A stretch of DNA of 64,000 bases from Sciurus carolinensis (lineage: Eukaryota > Chordata > Mammalia > Rodentia > Sciuridae), in contig NC_062213.1 of the NCBI RefSeq assembly GCF_902686445.1, positions 40,064,741 to 40,128,740 of the forward strand, written 5' to 3'. Positions within the stretch are counted from its first letter, which is position 1. Each line of letters starts with the position of its first letter. Made by a program: the position numbers and the translations under genes. The notes under the pieces were generated by a model, which worked only from the letters and a program-made list of their open reading frames with translations, did not search any database and was not told where the DNA came from. Below are positions 52,480 to 64,000 of the stretch, in pieces.

Positions 52480-55400
52480 GAGGGTGCCTGGGGGAGAAGA
52501 TGAAGAGCAGAAGTGGAAACCATGAGGAGACAACTACACTACAGTCACTCTGAGGGAGAACACAGTGGCCTGGTTCTGGTATAAAGTGTTCAAGAAAACA
52601 CTTATTTCCCCTTTTCATCACTTTGCCTTGGGTTGCTCTGCCTTTTGGCGTCTCTTAAGTCAAGACTTCATGCTTTTACTATCAACAGTCGGCAAGAGTC
52701 AAGAAAGGGTTGGTGCCCCAGCACTGCCCTCGGGAGCTCATGTCTTCTCCAGAATATCGTGACTTTGTTCCTCGGCACAGGAAGGAAATACCATTTCCCC
52801 AGCTCTTTCTTCAGAAAAGTCACTCTTCATTTGCTTCTGTGAGCTGTTGGTCTCTGGACAGTGTTTGGATTCCATGCGTGTGTTTGTGTGCGAGCTGCGG
52901 TCCAGCTCAGGGGTGGCTCTGCTTTTCTTGGTTTCCTGGATGTGGATGAACTTAAAACAGTGTACTTTTCTCCTGATGCTTATCTGCACAACCCCTTTGA
53001 CAGAATGTCTTGCCCATTAACTTTCTAACAGCATTGTTTTCAGTGCCAAGCTGCTTGTTTCAAAGTCTGGAGTTCCAAGGGAACAGAAAATGATGTCTGT
53101 TCTGCCTCCCACCTGCCTCCCATTCCCTTAGCCCCCAACAGAACAAAGCAATACACTTCCTGAGAAACACTCCCTGAGCTTGAACCTGTCCTTGCTCCCT
53201 GGAAAGTGCTTGGTTCATGAATCATTACTGTGATGCATTTTAAGAGGAGCGGAAAACAGGGAACACCATTCCGGAAAATGAGTTCCTCAAAGAGATCAGA
53301 GACATTGAGCGAAAAATACAGGATGCCTCAATACAGAGCCACACATCTGAGAATCCTTCAGTGGTTCCCCATTGCCCTCTGTGTTTTAGGACAGTAGGTT
53401 CTGTCCAGACTCCTCCCTCTTTAATCCTCACCAGTTTTTTTTAATTGAGCAGCGGGGTAGGCGACTGAGACCTGCCATAGCTGACTGAATCGGGGGAAGA
53501 GCTCCCCCTGCTGGTGGGCAGGTCTGCTGCTCTTGGGTTGCAATTGCCTGTGTACCATGCTTTATGCATTGGGTGTGTTGCTGAAGATTTTCGCCTAAAT
53601 TCAATCATATGGTCAGTGTTCTTGGGGTGTGCTCTTTTAAAAGGAAATCCGTAGAAAATCCTTTTGTGAGGCAAGAAATCCTTTTGTGATGGGGGAATAA
53701 TCACTACCCATTACCCTTCCCCTTCCTTTCAGGGGTTGATGCTGTGGATTGGTGGGGGGTTATTGAAGGGGTTTTCTTGAGGATGGTATTTTTGATGAGA
53801 ACCCTGAGCATGTTCTTAGAGAAAGGCCACAGTAGCTCAGACTGAGCTCAAAATGCTTGCACATCTGACATTTTCATGGTTTGCTGAGGTTCCTTGTAAC
53901 CTGAGGCTTGTCTCCATGAAGTGGCTGATACTTCTTGAAACCCAGCTGGGGGATGTTGTCAGCAGCCTCAGGAGCCTCCACTGGCAGATTGAACTGGACC
54001 AACGCACACATTTGGAAATAGGTCAACTCCTCCTGTGGGTCTTGGCTCCAGAATGATCAAGAGGGAGTGGGTAGGAGAGGGCAAGGAGAAATACTCCCTC
54101 CGTCGGAAGGGTATCAACCCTGTTACCCAAAGGGATTGTGCCTGTCACAATTAGAGTTGTTTTTCCTCCCTCCAGATGTTGTGTGTTACTGAATCCTTTG
54201 TTGGTAAGCACACACATGGCTGCCTTAGCAACTGCCAGTGCCAGCCATAGGGCTTCAACAATGGAGGCTACAATGGAGCATGCAGTCTGACGTGCCATGT
54301 ACTGAGGTTTGAATGCTTGTGCTCTGGGAACACTGTTCTGTGGGGTTCCATAATGCAGAAGCCCAGTCTTGCTTTGTGAACTCCTTGTCACTTGACAGAA
54401 TGAGGTCTTCCTTAGGTCCTGGAGACTTGGTCTAAGGGAACAGGATTAAGCTTCGAGGCTTCATCTCTTCGGTGTTTTGAATCCTGGTCATGAGAACCCA
54501 CATTCAAGGTGGTGGTTTTACCTAGAAGCTTGGCAAGATGGGCCATGGGCATTTTCCAGACCAGATTTCACGGGAGTCAAAGTCTGGAAGAACCAGCTTG
54601 CTCCTCTGCAGTTGGGTGGCATGTTGGGAAATTATCAAGGGTTCCGTACTGTGGGATCCCTGCTCACCTGCCATCTAATGAGGCCAGAAACCACTGAACT
54701 TGAAAATTATGTTCACCTTGAGCTTAAGGCATGAAGGGAAACCCAGAAAAAAATGTTTAAAGATTCTTTCCATCTTCAATTGAGAGGGCAGACGGGCTAC
54801 GTGCATTTGAAATCAGTTATAAACACCAGACCCACCAACTACAATTTAGGAGGTCTTATATGTAATCTGCCCAGGCCCAGGTATTTTAATTCTATGTTGC
54901 AGGGAAGTAAGTGCCAGCTGGCTGCTGACCGACCACGCTCAGGGTTCAGTTCTAAACAGCACTGTTTGGGAAAAGCTCAATCTAAAACAGACAGCTCTGG
55001 ATGTGTTTAGGTTTTGCTTTCTTTCCACTTTTAAATATTAAAAATTGACTCCAGCTGTGGGGTAGAAAGTAACGCCTAACCTATAAAAACATTGACAAAT
55101 AAATCACAATGCAATTTGCCGCGCATTTTTGTGAGGTCTAAACACAAGTTCTTGAAAGGAATTTTCCATTATTGCATCTTGGGAAGATAACTTCTTCATG
55201 AAAAATTCATTTGACTTTTATATTTCATAAAATCATCACATAGCATTCCCACATTTTGGAATCTGCATGTGCTGGAGCACCCAGGCCTTGCAGTTCAGTT
55301 TTCCAGTCTCTTAAGCCTCTCTTCCATGACTTTTGCAGAACTGGAGACAGCATCAGGATCTTTACCTGGCAGTTTGGGGTTATGCTGTACTCCCTGCCCT

Positions 55401-55730
55401 GAGCCCTGTTCTTTCTGAAAACCAGGTCCACCTTCAGCAAAGAGACAGCCCTTTCTAAGGCTGGATTGAGCATTAAATTCCCCTGACAAAACTGTGTCCA
55501 TGTGTCCAGCACTCCTTAGGCACCACCCCCAGCCAAGCAAGAAAGAAACTCCTGACTATATTGCTTCTTGGTGGTATTGCTATTAGGATATAGCCCTTTT
55601 TTTGATGAGGTAGAGACAAGGGATTCATAGGAGACCTAGCGTAGAAGAGGGAAGAAGAATCTCTGTGACAAACCTGGTGCTGTGAGTTAGAGTCTTTGAG
55701 TGTCTTTTTCCAGAAATGCTGCTAAGCCCA
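52480..55730. other. Unassigned noncoding sequence
   Basis: About 3.2 kb without a recognised gene or repeat. The 122-codon minus-strand frame 54023-54391 has no identified domain. A CTCF-like motif at 53501 is listed separately. Confidence 0.4.
53501..53514 (-). promoter_or_regulatory. CTCF-like motif, minus strand
   Basis: Read on the minus strand, ccagcagggggagc fits CCASYAGRKGGCRS with one mismatch (A for C). Confidence 0.4.
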
Positions 55731-55739
55731 GCCCAGTTT

Positions 55740-56060
55740 TCAGAGTACTAGCTATGATGGGGTAGGTGTGCTGCAGTAACAAGTACCTCAGATCTCAGTG
55801 ACTTCTTTCTAATAGTGCCTGATTACTATAGGTTCGTTGCATTTTAATATCCACAATATAGTACAGCTGATGGAGAAAGTACTATCTGCAGCATTGTCAG
55901 TGATCATGGCAGAAAACAAGGACAATCTTGAAGGCCTTTCACCAGTAATTAAATGCTCACAGTTCATTAACCAGAACTGGTCATATGGGGCCACCCAACC
56001 TTGGGGTGGGGGCAGGGAATGAAATCCTACCTTCCCAGAAGACAACATCTTGGAGGACAG
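55740..56060. repeat. Old interspersed repeat, family not named
   Basis: 'gtgctgcagtaacaagtacc', 'tcagatctcagtgacttctt', then 'cagttcattaaccagaactg', 'gtcatatggggccacccaac', 'gcagggaatgaaatcctacc': an ancient mammalian repeat of the kind also seen at 8770. Confidence 0.45.
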
Positions 56061-56069
56061 TCCAAGATG

Positions 56070-56860
56070 GCTATTGTGTCCATCATACCTACTTAACTGT
56101 GAATGTTCTTCTTCAATACCTATGCAAGTTAGTGGCCTTTCTGGACTCCATCTTCAGTAAGAGCACAGTCAGTGTGAATGAACAGCAGTCAGGCTTGTAA
56201 TAGACACTCTTAAGGTGTCTGCCCAGGCCCTGAACTTCTACTCTGAGTGCCTCACTTACTTTACGTACTCATGGGATGGTCCCAGCAGTTGCTGTCAAAG
56301 TAGGTACTACACAGCCCTCCTTTGGGTCAGTAGGTTGGATCAAAGGAATGCACTTAACTAAAGCTGAACCATCAGCATTCTTTCTCCCAGAAATTATTCT
56401 GATTCAGAAACAGTTTCTCTGTATGTTACACGTATATTATAGCAAAGCCATTTTCTGCCATATGCATGGAGACACCAAGAAAATTGAATGGCAGGGCCAG
56501 GCTTGTGGCAGAAGAAACCACATGGAGAGAGAGAGAGAATCCCAGCCTCACATTGGCACACAGATACTTGATAACAGAATAAATTTGGCAACTCTGTTGG
56601 CAACACTGCATATGCAAAAAAGGATGGTTAACCACAGACAGTAATTACTTAGGTCAAGAGCACTGAGTGTCTGGAAGATTCCTATTAGAATACTGACTCT
56701 TGGAAAAGTTAACACCTAGTACTATTAGTGATCATAGCCACTCTATGGTGGATATGTTTTTCAGGTTAGGTGATGTCATTAGGGAAAAGTCTATTTTGAT
56801 AAATTAGAAAACAGAGAGGTTATAATAATGAAGAAAATATTCAATTGCTTATAAGAGAAC
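56070..56860. other. Unassigned noncoding sequence
   Basis: Overlapping ~120-codon frames near 56276-56644 lack a recognisable domain. Confidence 0.4.
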
Positions 56861-56864
56861 CTAC

Positions 56865-57160
56865 CCACACACCCGTACATACCTAGTAACAGTGGCTTAT
56901 TTATCTCACACAAAAGTCTGGAGGTAAGTAACCTGAGGCCAGTCATGGCAGTTCCTCAAAATCGTCACTGAAGTACCACCTTCCCCACCCAGTTCTCTGG
57001 TCTACCATCCCTCAGAACACCTTACCCTTGTGTTATAAGACGGCTGGAGAAGCACTACCACGTTCTTGCTCCTGGCTACTGGTGGAGGGAAGGGAGAAGG
57101 GTGTGCCCTCTTCCTTTAAGACTTCTCAACCTACCTACAACCATAGGTAGAACTGACATG
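56865..57160. repeat. Possible old interspersed repeat
   Basis: 'acagtggcttatttatctca', 'cagtcatggcagttcctcaa', 'ctactggtggagggaaggg' resemble ancient antisense repeats of the same general class. Weak. Confidence 0.3.
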
Positions 57161-57164
57161 AGGA

Positions 57165-58330
57165 AATTCAGACTTGAAAGAGAGTTGGTTCGAAAGTCTC
57201 TCTAGTTGAAGCTTTCTGTCTAGTTGGGGCTTTCCATAATGAATGGTGCCTTTAAGATCCAATCAGATATCACCTCACACAGGAAGAGTTAGGGCTCTCC
57301 CCAAAATGGAGTTGAGCTATCGCTCCATATTTCCATGGGTTCTGTTTACACACCTGACTTGGAAGTTCTAGGCGCATTAGAGGGCACCATCTTGGAGGTC
57401 GTGTCCTTCCCAGGTATCCTTGTAGTAATCCTCTTTACCCAGTGTTATCTGGGTTCTTCATCAAACCTGAAAGCACCTCGCCAATATAGGAATTATTGTT
57501 GGAGTTCTCATTATTATAATTAAGGTAGAGAGTTTCTCAGAGGGCAGAGCCCCAAGAGGGGGCTGGGAAGAGAATGATGTCAAGATCCGATCTTGATGTG
57601 CTGGCTTTACCACTTTGTCTCTGACTCATCTCAGCTTGGGGAGGTGTGGTCACTATCATTTCCAACTGCCTATAGAACAACAAAAGGCTGTCTTTCCCAT
57701 AATTCTCCTCCTGGTTCCTTTGGCCTCTATACATATATCTACCTATGATTGTTCATTCATCAGAAATTGCAAATTAGTAATATACCAATATTTATTTATC
57801 AGTTGAGATACATTTATAAACAGGCTCTTGCTGCCATCTACTATTTTGTTACCCAAAGTTGTAGTTTCAAGGTACAGAAAAAGCAGGTTAAATAAAAAGC
57901 CTACCTCCTCCCTCGATGACTATTTCTCCTTTTAAAATATTAAAAGCTGTTATGGAATTCTGGATTTAAACATAGACAATGGCTTTCAATCCACTGAAAT
58001 TATTATCAATTATTATTGAAGCTAAAATTTTCCTATCTTCCATTGGTGTCATCCTCTACAAGTTTGCTTCTGAGCCTTCTTATCACAGTTGTTTTGATAA
58101 CTACCTAGTAGTTTTGATAACTTCTTTGTTAACTGGTATATCAAATTGTTCATTTTGTGCATTTCTTGCCTTGGATTTATAATCAGCCATTTCTTTAAGG
58201 AGTTTTGCCTTCTTTTGAGTATGAAATGGACTTCTAACAACAGCTTGAGTGTAGGGATGTCCATTGTTACTGAATCGATCATTGTTTCTAGGCCTTTCCA
58301 ATGAACAGATCTGAGTGGGGACTGGGGAGG
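57165..58330. other. Unassigned noncoding sequence
   Basis: AT-rich in the right half. Parts of 58140-58330 may be an old antisense L1 3' UTR, but this is uncertain. Confidence 0.35.
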
Positions 58331-58332
58331 AA

Positions 58333-58343
58333 GTGTGTGTGTA

Positions 58344-58382
<39 letters not shown>

Positions 58383-58412
58383 ATTATATATGTACACATA
58401 TAATATATATAT
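58333..58412. repeat. (TG)n microsatellite followed by an AT-rich palindromic tail
   Basis: About 50 bases of imperfect TG, then tattatatatgtacacatataatatatatatg, a near-palindromic TA/TG tract. Confidence 0.95.
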
Positions 58413-58414
58413 GA

Positions 58415-58820
58415 GAAAGCATATTTGATTTGAGAGTTTTCATTAGCCTCCTAAATCTGTATCCCCTTTTTTCTACACCAAGAGGGGATGACAGAATTAG
58501 ACTATTCCATGATTACTCATTTGTTCTGTCCCATGTTGCATGCAGAGCAGACCCAGAATAATGATACTGATCCTACCAATATTATGATGACCAAAAAAAT
58601 TTTTAAGACATTTTTGTATATGATCTTTCCATTCCCATTTAAAAATATGGTTTCTGTTTATCTGAACTGTCAGAAAATAGAGCCCTTGTGCAGTCTTGAT
58701 TTCACAAGTAACTAATGCTCCTCACAGGTGTCTCTCTAGTCACTTTGATTATCTGAGGGTTTTCTCTAAGAGACTTCTTAGGGAGGGATTATGGGACCAG
58801 TTTCCCTAAATTGTTGGTTC
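58415..58820. other. Unassigned AT-rich noncoding sequence
   Basis: Nothing firmly recognised. Confidence 0.4.
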
Positions 58821-58824
58821 ACAA

Positions 58825-59277
58825 AATGTCTGTAGCCTTCCTACTTGACAGTCAGTTTCTCTGAATACACAATCCTTGGCTCCTATTTTCTTTTCTTGAG
58901 CATCTTGAACATACTCCATTTTCTTCTGGCACAAAGCATTACTGTCAAAAAAGTATGATAATGATCTAATGTTCTTTTTCTTTTATGCCACATGCTCTCT
59001 TTTCTAAATGCTCAAAGTGGTTTTTTTTTTTCTCTAAAGATCTACATTATTTAAAAACATTAGAGTTGGTCATTCTGATCAGTATTCCCAGGTACATGAT
59101 GTGCTTTTTCCTCCTAGAGAACTGACCACGCTATTATTATAAAATAGCCTTGCTTGTCCTTCATACTATTATTTGTTCTGAAATCCTTGTCAGCTATTAA
59201 TATACCCACTCCAGCTTCATCTTGATTAGTTTAGTGCTTAATGTGATATATCTCTAACCATCCCTTTGCTTTTAAAA
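58825..59277 (-). mobile_element. Old L1M fragment, antisense
   Basis: 'agctattaatatacccactc', 'cagcttcatcttgattagtt', 'gtgcttaatgtgatatatct' and 'ctaaccatccctttgctttt' match antisense ancient L1 ORF2-region patterns. Confidence 0.5.
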
Positions 59278-60345
59278 GATAAGTTTTATTTTTTAGAGAA
59301 GTTTGAAATTCATAGCAAATTGGAATGGATTCCCATGTGCTCTCTACCCCCACATATACACAGCCTCCCCAACAATGAACACCCCATACCAGAGTGGCAC
59401 AGTCGTTACTTACAGTGACACATCATCACCCAAAGCCCGCAGTTTGCATTAGGGTTCACTCTTAATGCTGTACATTCTGTGGGTTTGAACACAGGGATCA
59501 TGATATGGACCCATCATTCTAGTACACAGTGTTTTCACAACCCTGAACACCCTCTCTGTCCTGCATTTTTACCCCTTCTCTATTCCCTAGTCCCTGACAA
59601 CGCCTGATCTTTTTACTGTCTCCATAGTTTGCTTTTTCCAGAATGTCATATAGTTGGCATCAGACAGTCTTTTCAGATTGACTTATTTCACTTAGTAATA
59701 TGGGTTTAAGGCTCCTTCTTGTCTTTTTATGGCTTGACAGTCCAAGTCTTTTTAGCACTGAATAATATCCCACTGTCTGGATGTATTCCATTTTACTTAT
59801 CCATTCACCCACTGAAGGACATCTTGGTTGCTTCCAAATTTTGGCAATTATGAATAAAGTTGCTATAAATATCTATGCGCAGGTCTTTGTGTAGACACAG
59901 CTTTTCAACTCCTTTGGGTAGATACCAAGGAGCATGATTTCTGGATCAAATGATAGGAGGGATAAGTTTGGTTTTCTAAGAAACTAGCAAAGTGTCTTCT
60001 GAGTGGCTGTTCACTTCTCATTCCCTGCAGTGAAGGAAAGATCCTGGTGCTCCATATCCTTTGCCAGCATCTGGTGTTCCCAGTGTTTGGGATTCTGACT
60101 GTTCTCAACAGTGTGCAGTAGTATCTCATTGTTTAAATTTCCAATTCCCTAATGACACATAATGTTGGGTATCTTTTCATATGCTTACTTGCCATCTGCT
60201 TATCTTCTTGGTGAGGTGTCTGTTCAGATCTTTTGCCCATTTTTTAATTGGGTTGTTTGTTTTCTTAATGTTGACTTTTAAACGTTCTTTGTGTATTTTG
60301 GATAACTGTTCTTTATCAGATACGTCTTTTGCAAATATTTTTATT
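59278..60345 (-). mobile_element. Old L1M 3' end, antisense, ~1.07 kb
   Basis: Starts in the 3' UTR ('gataagttttattttttaga', 'gaagtttgaaattcatagca', 'attcccatgtgctctctacc') and runs back into ORF2 ('cacttagtaatatgggttta', 'ctgaataatatcccactgtc', 'catcttggttgcttccaaat', 'agataccaaggagcatgatt', 'tcatatgcttacttgccatc' and 'tcagatcttttgcccatttt'). A continuous but decayed copy. Confidence 0.85.
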
Positions 60346-60349
60346 AGAG

Positions 60350-62580
60350 CTTGAGTTTACCTGCCTCTTGCGTGCCTGGTCAGAACAGGCATGATTTCTC
60401 GCTCTGTGCGACCATCAGATACCATTCACTTGAAACTTTTCAGAGGATTCTTTCCCCAACCTTCAGGCTATTACTTTTTCACCAGCCCATTTCCCAGCTG
60501 CCACCACCATTTCTCCAAATCCTGTATCTGGTGTCCAGTATTTTGAAAGGAACTCTTCCTCATTGCCAAAGTCTTAGACTGATCAAAAGCAGGAAAGGGG
60601 AGTGGAGATTCCTAGTAAGAAGAAATGAAGGAAAACACTGGGACTCACCTAGCACCTATAGTGCTGAGGTCAAGGGGTAGACACTGGGGAAGGATGGGGA
60701 GGAGCATGCTGTGTTGTTCACTTCTGCTTCATAACTATGAGTTCATTTTTCCATTATCAGCGTCAAGAGGAGCTACAGAAGTTTGGATGTATATTTTAGA
60801 TCCAGCTTCCACACATCTTAAGCCACATCAGATTCAGTAACTTGCAATATACTTTTTTGTATTTGCTTTGTTTTAAACTAAAATGATCTATTTCCACGTT
60901 CTCACATAGACCTAGGACTCCAACATTCTGTGCCTCTGTGGATCTAAAAATATTTGACAGATTTTTAAAAAAGTGTAGGCCTCCTTTATAAGATTGGAGA
61001 TGGAATGCAGGATTTCCACTGTCCTGCAACACTACTGTAGTGAGGGGATCACGGGGTCTTGGAGCACCTGGCTTCCTACTCAGCTCCTGTGCTCCAGCTG
61101 GGCTGCCTTTTCCCAGCTGAGTTTATCTTGCCCACTCTTGAAATAAACCCAAGCCATTTGCCAAGAGCACGACAAGCCCTTGGGCAAGGAGTATACTTAA
61201 ATTATGCTGAGCGTATTTCCCCTTCTTTCTCCTTCTTGGGTTGTTGGGTTTTCCTGGCAACTTGGCTTTGTGAGGAGTCTCAGAGTATTTGCCATAGGTA
61301 AATATTACTGTTTCTTTTGAACCAGAGATATAGGGAGTCAAGGGAGGAAGTGGGATTTCTAACTGAGGATGGTGGCATTAGAAAATGTGGTGAAATTTGG
61401 CTAAACTTTAGTTCCAGATGGAAACAGTGTCCTCCTGAGGACTTGCGAGATGATTTGCAAAACAATCATGTTCTTCGGTGGCCTGGGACAGTGTCCAAAT
61501 GGAGCTTTTATGGTTCTAGAGTTCCACATGACTCAGTATCTTCTCCAAATCATATTCAAAGGAAATACATTTCAGAAACTGAAAGTGCTTTCCAAAGCAC
61601 ACTAGTTTTTCCTTGTATCTCTTGAAAATGGGGACCAGTGTATAGTCCCAGGCAATAGCAGGTACAATCAATTTTTGATCCTCTTCAGTTCCCTCTATTC
61701 CAAGGCTACCTGATAGCATCCATCTGTCTCAACCTTCTCTGAAAGTTTCTCTGACATACTTCCTGGGGGTCTTTTTTCACACTTGATTCTCTCCACTATC
61801 ATTACTTTCTTCTTTACTCCCCCACCGGAAGTTGCCACAGGGGTTAGCACACCTATCAGACCACACTAGGAAAGCTGTGAGACCTTGTGGCTCCATGTTC
61901 CCCTGCCCTTCCTTGCTCTCCACAGGATCCCTGGGAATTGTGTCCTTCCCTTGCTCTGAATGCTTTTCTTGGAAGTCAGTCTAAGGGAGAGTTACTAATG
62001 AATAAAACTCTCCTTCCTTATCTATTTAATCAATGATGGGAAATGCAATTGAGAACACTTTCAAATGAGCCCCTGGAGACCACAGTAGTAATGAAATGGG
62101 TCCTAAGAGGTTGGCCAAGGTCGTTAATTGCCAACACAGTGGGGTGGGCAAGGCTTCCAAAGGATAGATCTTTAAGGGAAGACCAGGATGGCCCAGGTGA
62201 TGGCAGAAGCAGAATGCGTGGTCCAGCCTCCCTGGCACCCACCAAAGGAAGTCCAGTCTTGTTTGTAGAGTGTTGTTGTTGTTGCTCCAAATGCTTCAGT
62301 GGTCTAAACCTGAGGGGCAGATGGGATGAGTTGACGAGGCATTCCACAGTGATGGGTCTGGCTTATTGGTGGGCCTAGGAGAGAAGGTGCAGAGGTCAGA
62401 GAGACAGCATGTGTGTGGATCAGGTGAGAAGATGGTCAGAAACGGGGGGAAAGAGGGAAAGAAAGTGACAAGTGTCTATGAATCTAGAAGAAGTTGGGGA
62501 GCGGGCCCAATCAGTAACTGGGACTCATGGACTGTGCTGGTACAGCCCAGACAAATTATTTCGTCCTAGAGAAATGAAGG
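60350..62580. other. Unassigned noncoding sequence
   Basis: About 2.2 kb without a recognised gene or repeat. Frames such as 60351-60680 and 62043-62378 show no domain. A short (GTT)n run lies near 62269-62284. Confidence 0.4.
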
Positions 62581-62583
62581 TCC

Positions 62584-62653
62584 AGGGGTTGGAGAGGTGG
62601 CTTGATGATCGTTTTCTTGTCATGCTCAAGGCCCTGGGTTTGATCCCAGCACT

Positions 62654-62655
<2 letters not shown>
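62584..62655 (+). mobile_element. ID-like SINE, diverged, plus strand
   Basis: 'ggggttggagaggtggcttg' then 'aaggccctgggtttgatccc' and 'agcactgg' keep the tRNA-derived A and B box layout. The A-tail position is now a CA microsatellite. Confidence 0.65.

Positions 62656-62693
<38 letters not shown>
62656..62693. repeat. (AC)19 microsatellite
   Basis: Thirty-eight bases of AC, directly after the ID-like SINE; SINE tails often seed such repeats. Confidence 0.97.
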
Positions 62694-62694
<1 letters not shown>

Positions 62695-62712
62695 ACAGAA
62701 AGAGGGAGGGAA

Positions 62713-62715
<3 letters not shown>

Positions 62716-62743
<28 letters not shown>
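62716..62743. repeat. (GA)n microsatellite
   Basis: About 28 bases of GA, preceded by a purine-rich gggagggaaggaaa. Confidence 0.95.
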
Positions 62744-62889
62744 AATGGAGGTCCTGATTACAGGGGACAAAACAGACCCTAATTGTTAGAATTAAGGGAC
62801 AAGATCAGAGCTGGACTGTAGGACAACTGAGTACAACTGAACTGTCAAAGTACACAGAATAAATACCCCCAGGTGCCTGACAGGGGACG

Positions 62890-63085
62890 CTGCTCCACAC
62901 TGGTTAGCACAGGGGCAGAGTTTGGAATCCTGGCTCTTTGACCTCCCCTATAGGGACCTGGAGTAAGTGACATGATTTCTCCCAGCCCCGCTTCCTTATC
63001 TCTAAAAGGGTGCTAGCAATTGCTACTCACAGAATAGTTGGAGACTTTCAATGGCAGTATAGTTTCAAAGCACTTGATACTACAG
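62890..63085 (+). repeat. MIR SINE, plus strand
   Basis: 'gcagagtttggaatcctggc', 'tctttgacctcccctatagg', 'gtgacatgatttctcccagc', 'cccgcttccttatctctaaa', 'agggtgctagcaattgctac'. Diverged. Confidence 0.6.
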
Positions 63086-63089
63086 AGTG

Positions 63090-64000
63090 GAGTTGTTAAA
63101 AATAAAACTTCAGACATATTAAACTTAACAGAGTGGAATGGAGCAAGGAACAATTTGTGAGTCAGGCAGTCCCCAGAACCAGAATAGGTTCAGAGTGACT
63201 CTGGGACTTCCACATGGCTGAGTAACATCATAGACTGAAAAGGGGCAGCGATGTATGGAAAACAGAAACGAGGTTTTCCAATTAGCCAGATTGGTTAAGG
63301 CTCAGCATTTGCCTTTCTTGAATCTGGTTTGACTGTGGTTGACTGAAGCTCAGCTGCTGTGATTAGCTGAGACTTAGCACTTGTTATGAGTTGATCACAG
63401 TCTGTTACACAAAAAGTGAGGGCTCAGTTCACTAGGTATGGAGAAACTTTTAGGCCAAACTTAATTAAGTGTGTGGAGTAAGGGTGGAGATCATGTTAGC
63501 TCTTGTCCTCCCCCACTGCCATCAGCATCACCTTATCTCATCTTCCCGTTTTTATCAGGCCTGGCCCCAGAGCCTGGGTGCTGATTCTGCAGATAAGCCT
63601 TGGGGAAACAGGCACAGAACGCACATGGTCGAATAAGATGACCCCAACCTACTCGTTTGTTTGTAAGTCAATCATTTGGCACTTGGAATCCCTAACCATA
63701 ACACCTGTATTCTTCACAATGGCTTGGTTGCTAGGCTGGTCCACCATGCCTTCTTGCTCAGGAGAAAGAGGATAAGTCCAGTGTCAAAACCACTTTTCCT
63801 TTTAGGGCTGGTTTCAAAGGAGAAGACTTTGAAGCTGGGAAGTGGTAAGATTCCACCTTGAACCACAGTGAACTCCTGAAGGCCAGGCCAGGGCTCTCCT
63901 CGGCCCACTCCTCCTGCTGCCAGGCTATGACCCAGCTCCTGGTAAGTGGCAACAAGCATCCACTGTGGAAGCCTGGATGTTCCAGCATTGGGAGTTGGGG
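63090..64000. other. Unassigned noncoding sequence
   Basis: No recognised gene or repeat. Overlapping frames on both strands at 63503-63988 lack domains. Confidence 0.4.

Noticed and set aside
54023..54391. 122-codon minus-strand frame, considered as a retrocopy
   Set aside because: I could not match it to any protein family and saw no A-tail or target duplication.
58049..58399. Minus-strand frame with a Thr-His repeat
   Set aside because: It is the translated (TG)n microsatellite.
62472..62789. Frame with Thr-His and Glu-Arg repeats
   Set aside because: Translated AC and GA microsatellites next to an ID-like SINE.
1..64000. CRISPR array, prokaryotic operon or phage system
   Set aside because: No regularly spaced repeats with unique spacers, no dense collinear genes; the content is mammalian transposons.

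Overview
This window looks like nuclear DNA from a squirrel-family rodent (Sciuridae: ground squirrel, marmot or tree squirrel). The evidence is the mobile elements. Two copies of a tRNA-Ala-like ID SINE and two copies of the composite B1-dID SINE, a type known from squirrels and relatives, sit beside a rodent-type L1, MaLR LTRs and mammal-wide MIR/L2 relics. I recognise no host protein-coding gene, exon, rRNA or tRNA gene. Nothing looks bacterial or viral apart from old LTR relics. The window is best read as intergenic or intronic DNA built from layered transposon insertions.

Region by region: 1-7.7 kb is mostly unrecognised single-copy-looking sequence with MIR and L1M scraps, an old LTR-like relic around a GA microsatellite, a palindromic DNA-transposon MITE (5.95 kb) and a solo MaLR LTR (6.2 kb). 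At 7.8-8.72 kb, on the minus strand, lies a decayed hAT-type (Zaphod/Tip100-like) transposase. From 12.3 to 20.8 kb an old L1 is split by a full-length, much younger L1 (13661-20100) with a matching 15-16 bp target duplication. The young L1 has a tandem 601 bp promoter repeat with two YY1-like sites, antisense open frames, and an ORF1/ORF2 pair broken only by four one-base frameshifts that I can see. Its 3' UTR is G-rich and contains a telomere-like tract. From 21 to 35 kb there are L2, MIR, nested L1 scraps, a solo THE1/MST-type LTR, a B1-dID inserted in a MIR, and an ID SINE with a 35-base A tail. At 35.6-38.6 kb is a two-LTR MaLR element in minus orientation, itself interrupted by a 5'-truncated L1. 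From 39 to 64 kb there is an MLT1 LTR, several MIRs, a second B1-dID and ID, old L1M fragments on both strands (one run of about 1.5 kb at 58.8-60.3 kb), microsatellites, and long stretches in which I recognise nothing.

No genes work together here in a host pathway. The interacting parts are those of the young L1: promoter monomers, the ORF1p RNA-binding protein and the ORF2p endonuclease/reverse transcriptase. A working L1 of this kind normally also mobilises SINEs such as the ID and B1-dID copies seen here. Several CTCF-like motifs (12176, 14757, 21489, 53501) are the main candidate regulatory sites. Repeat family names below come from remembered consensus patterns, not a database search.
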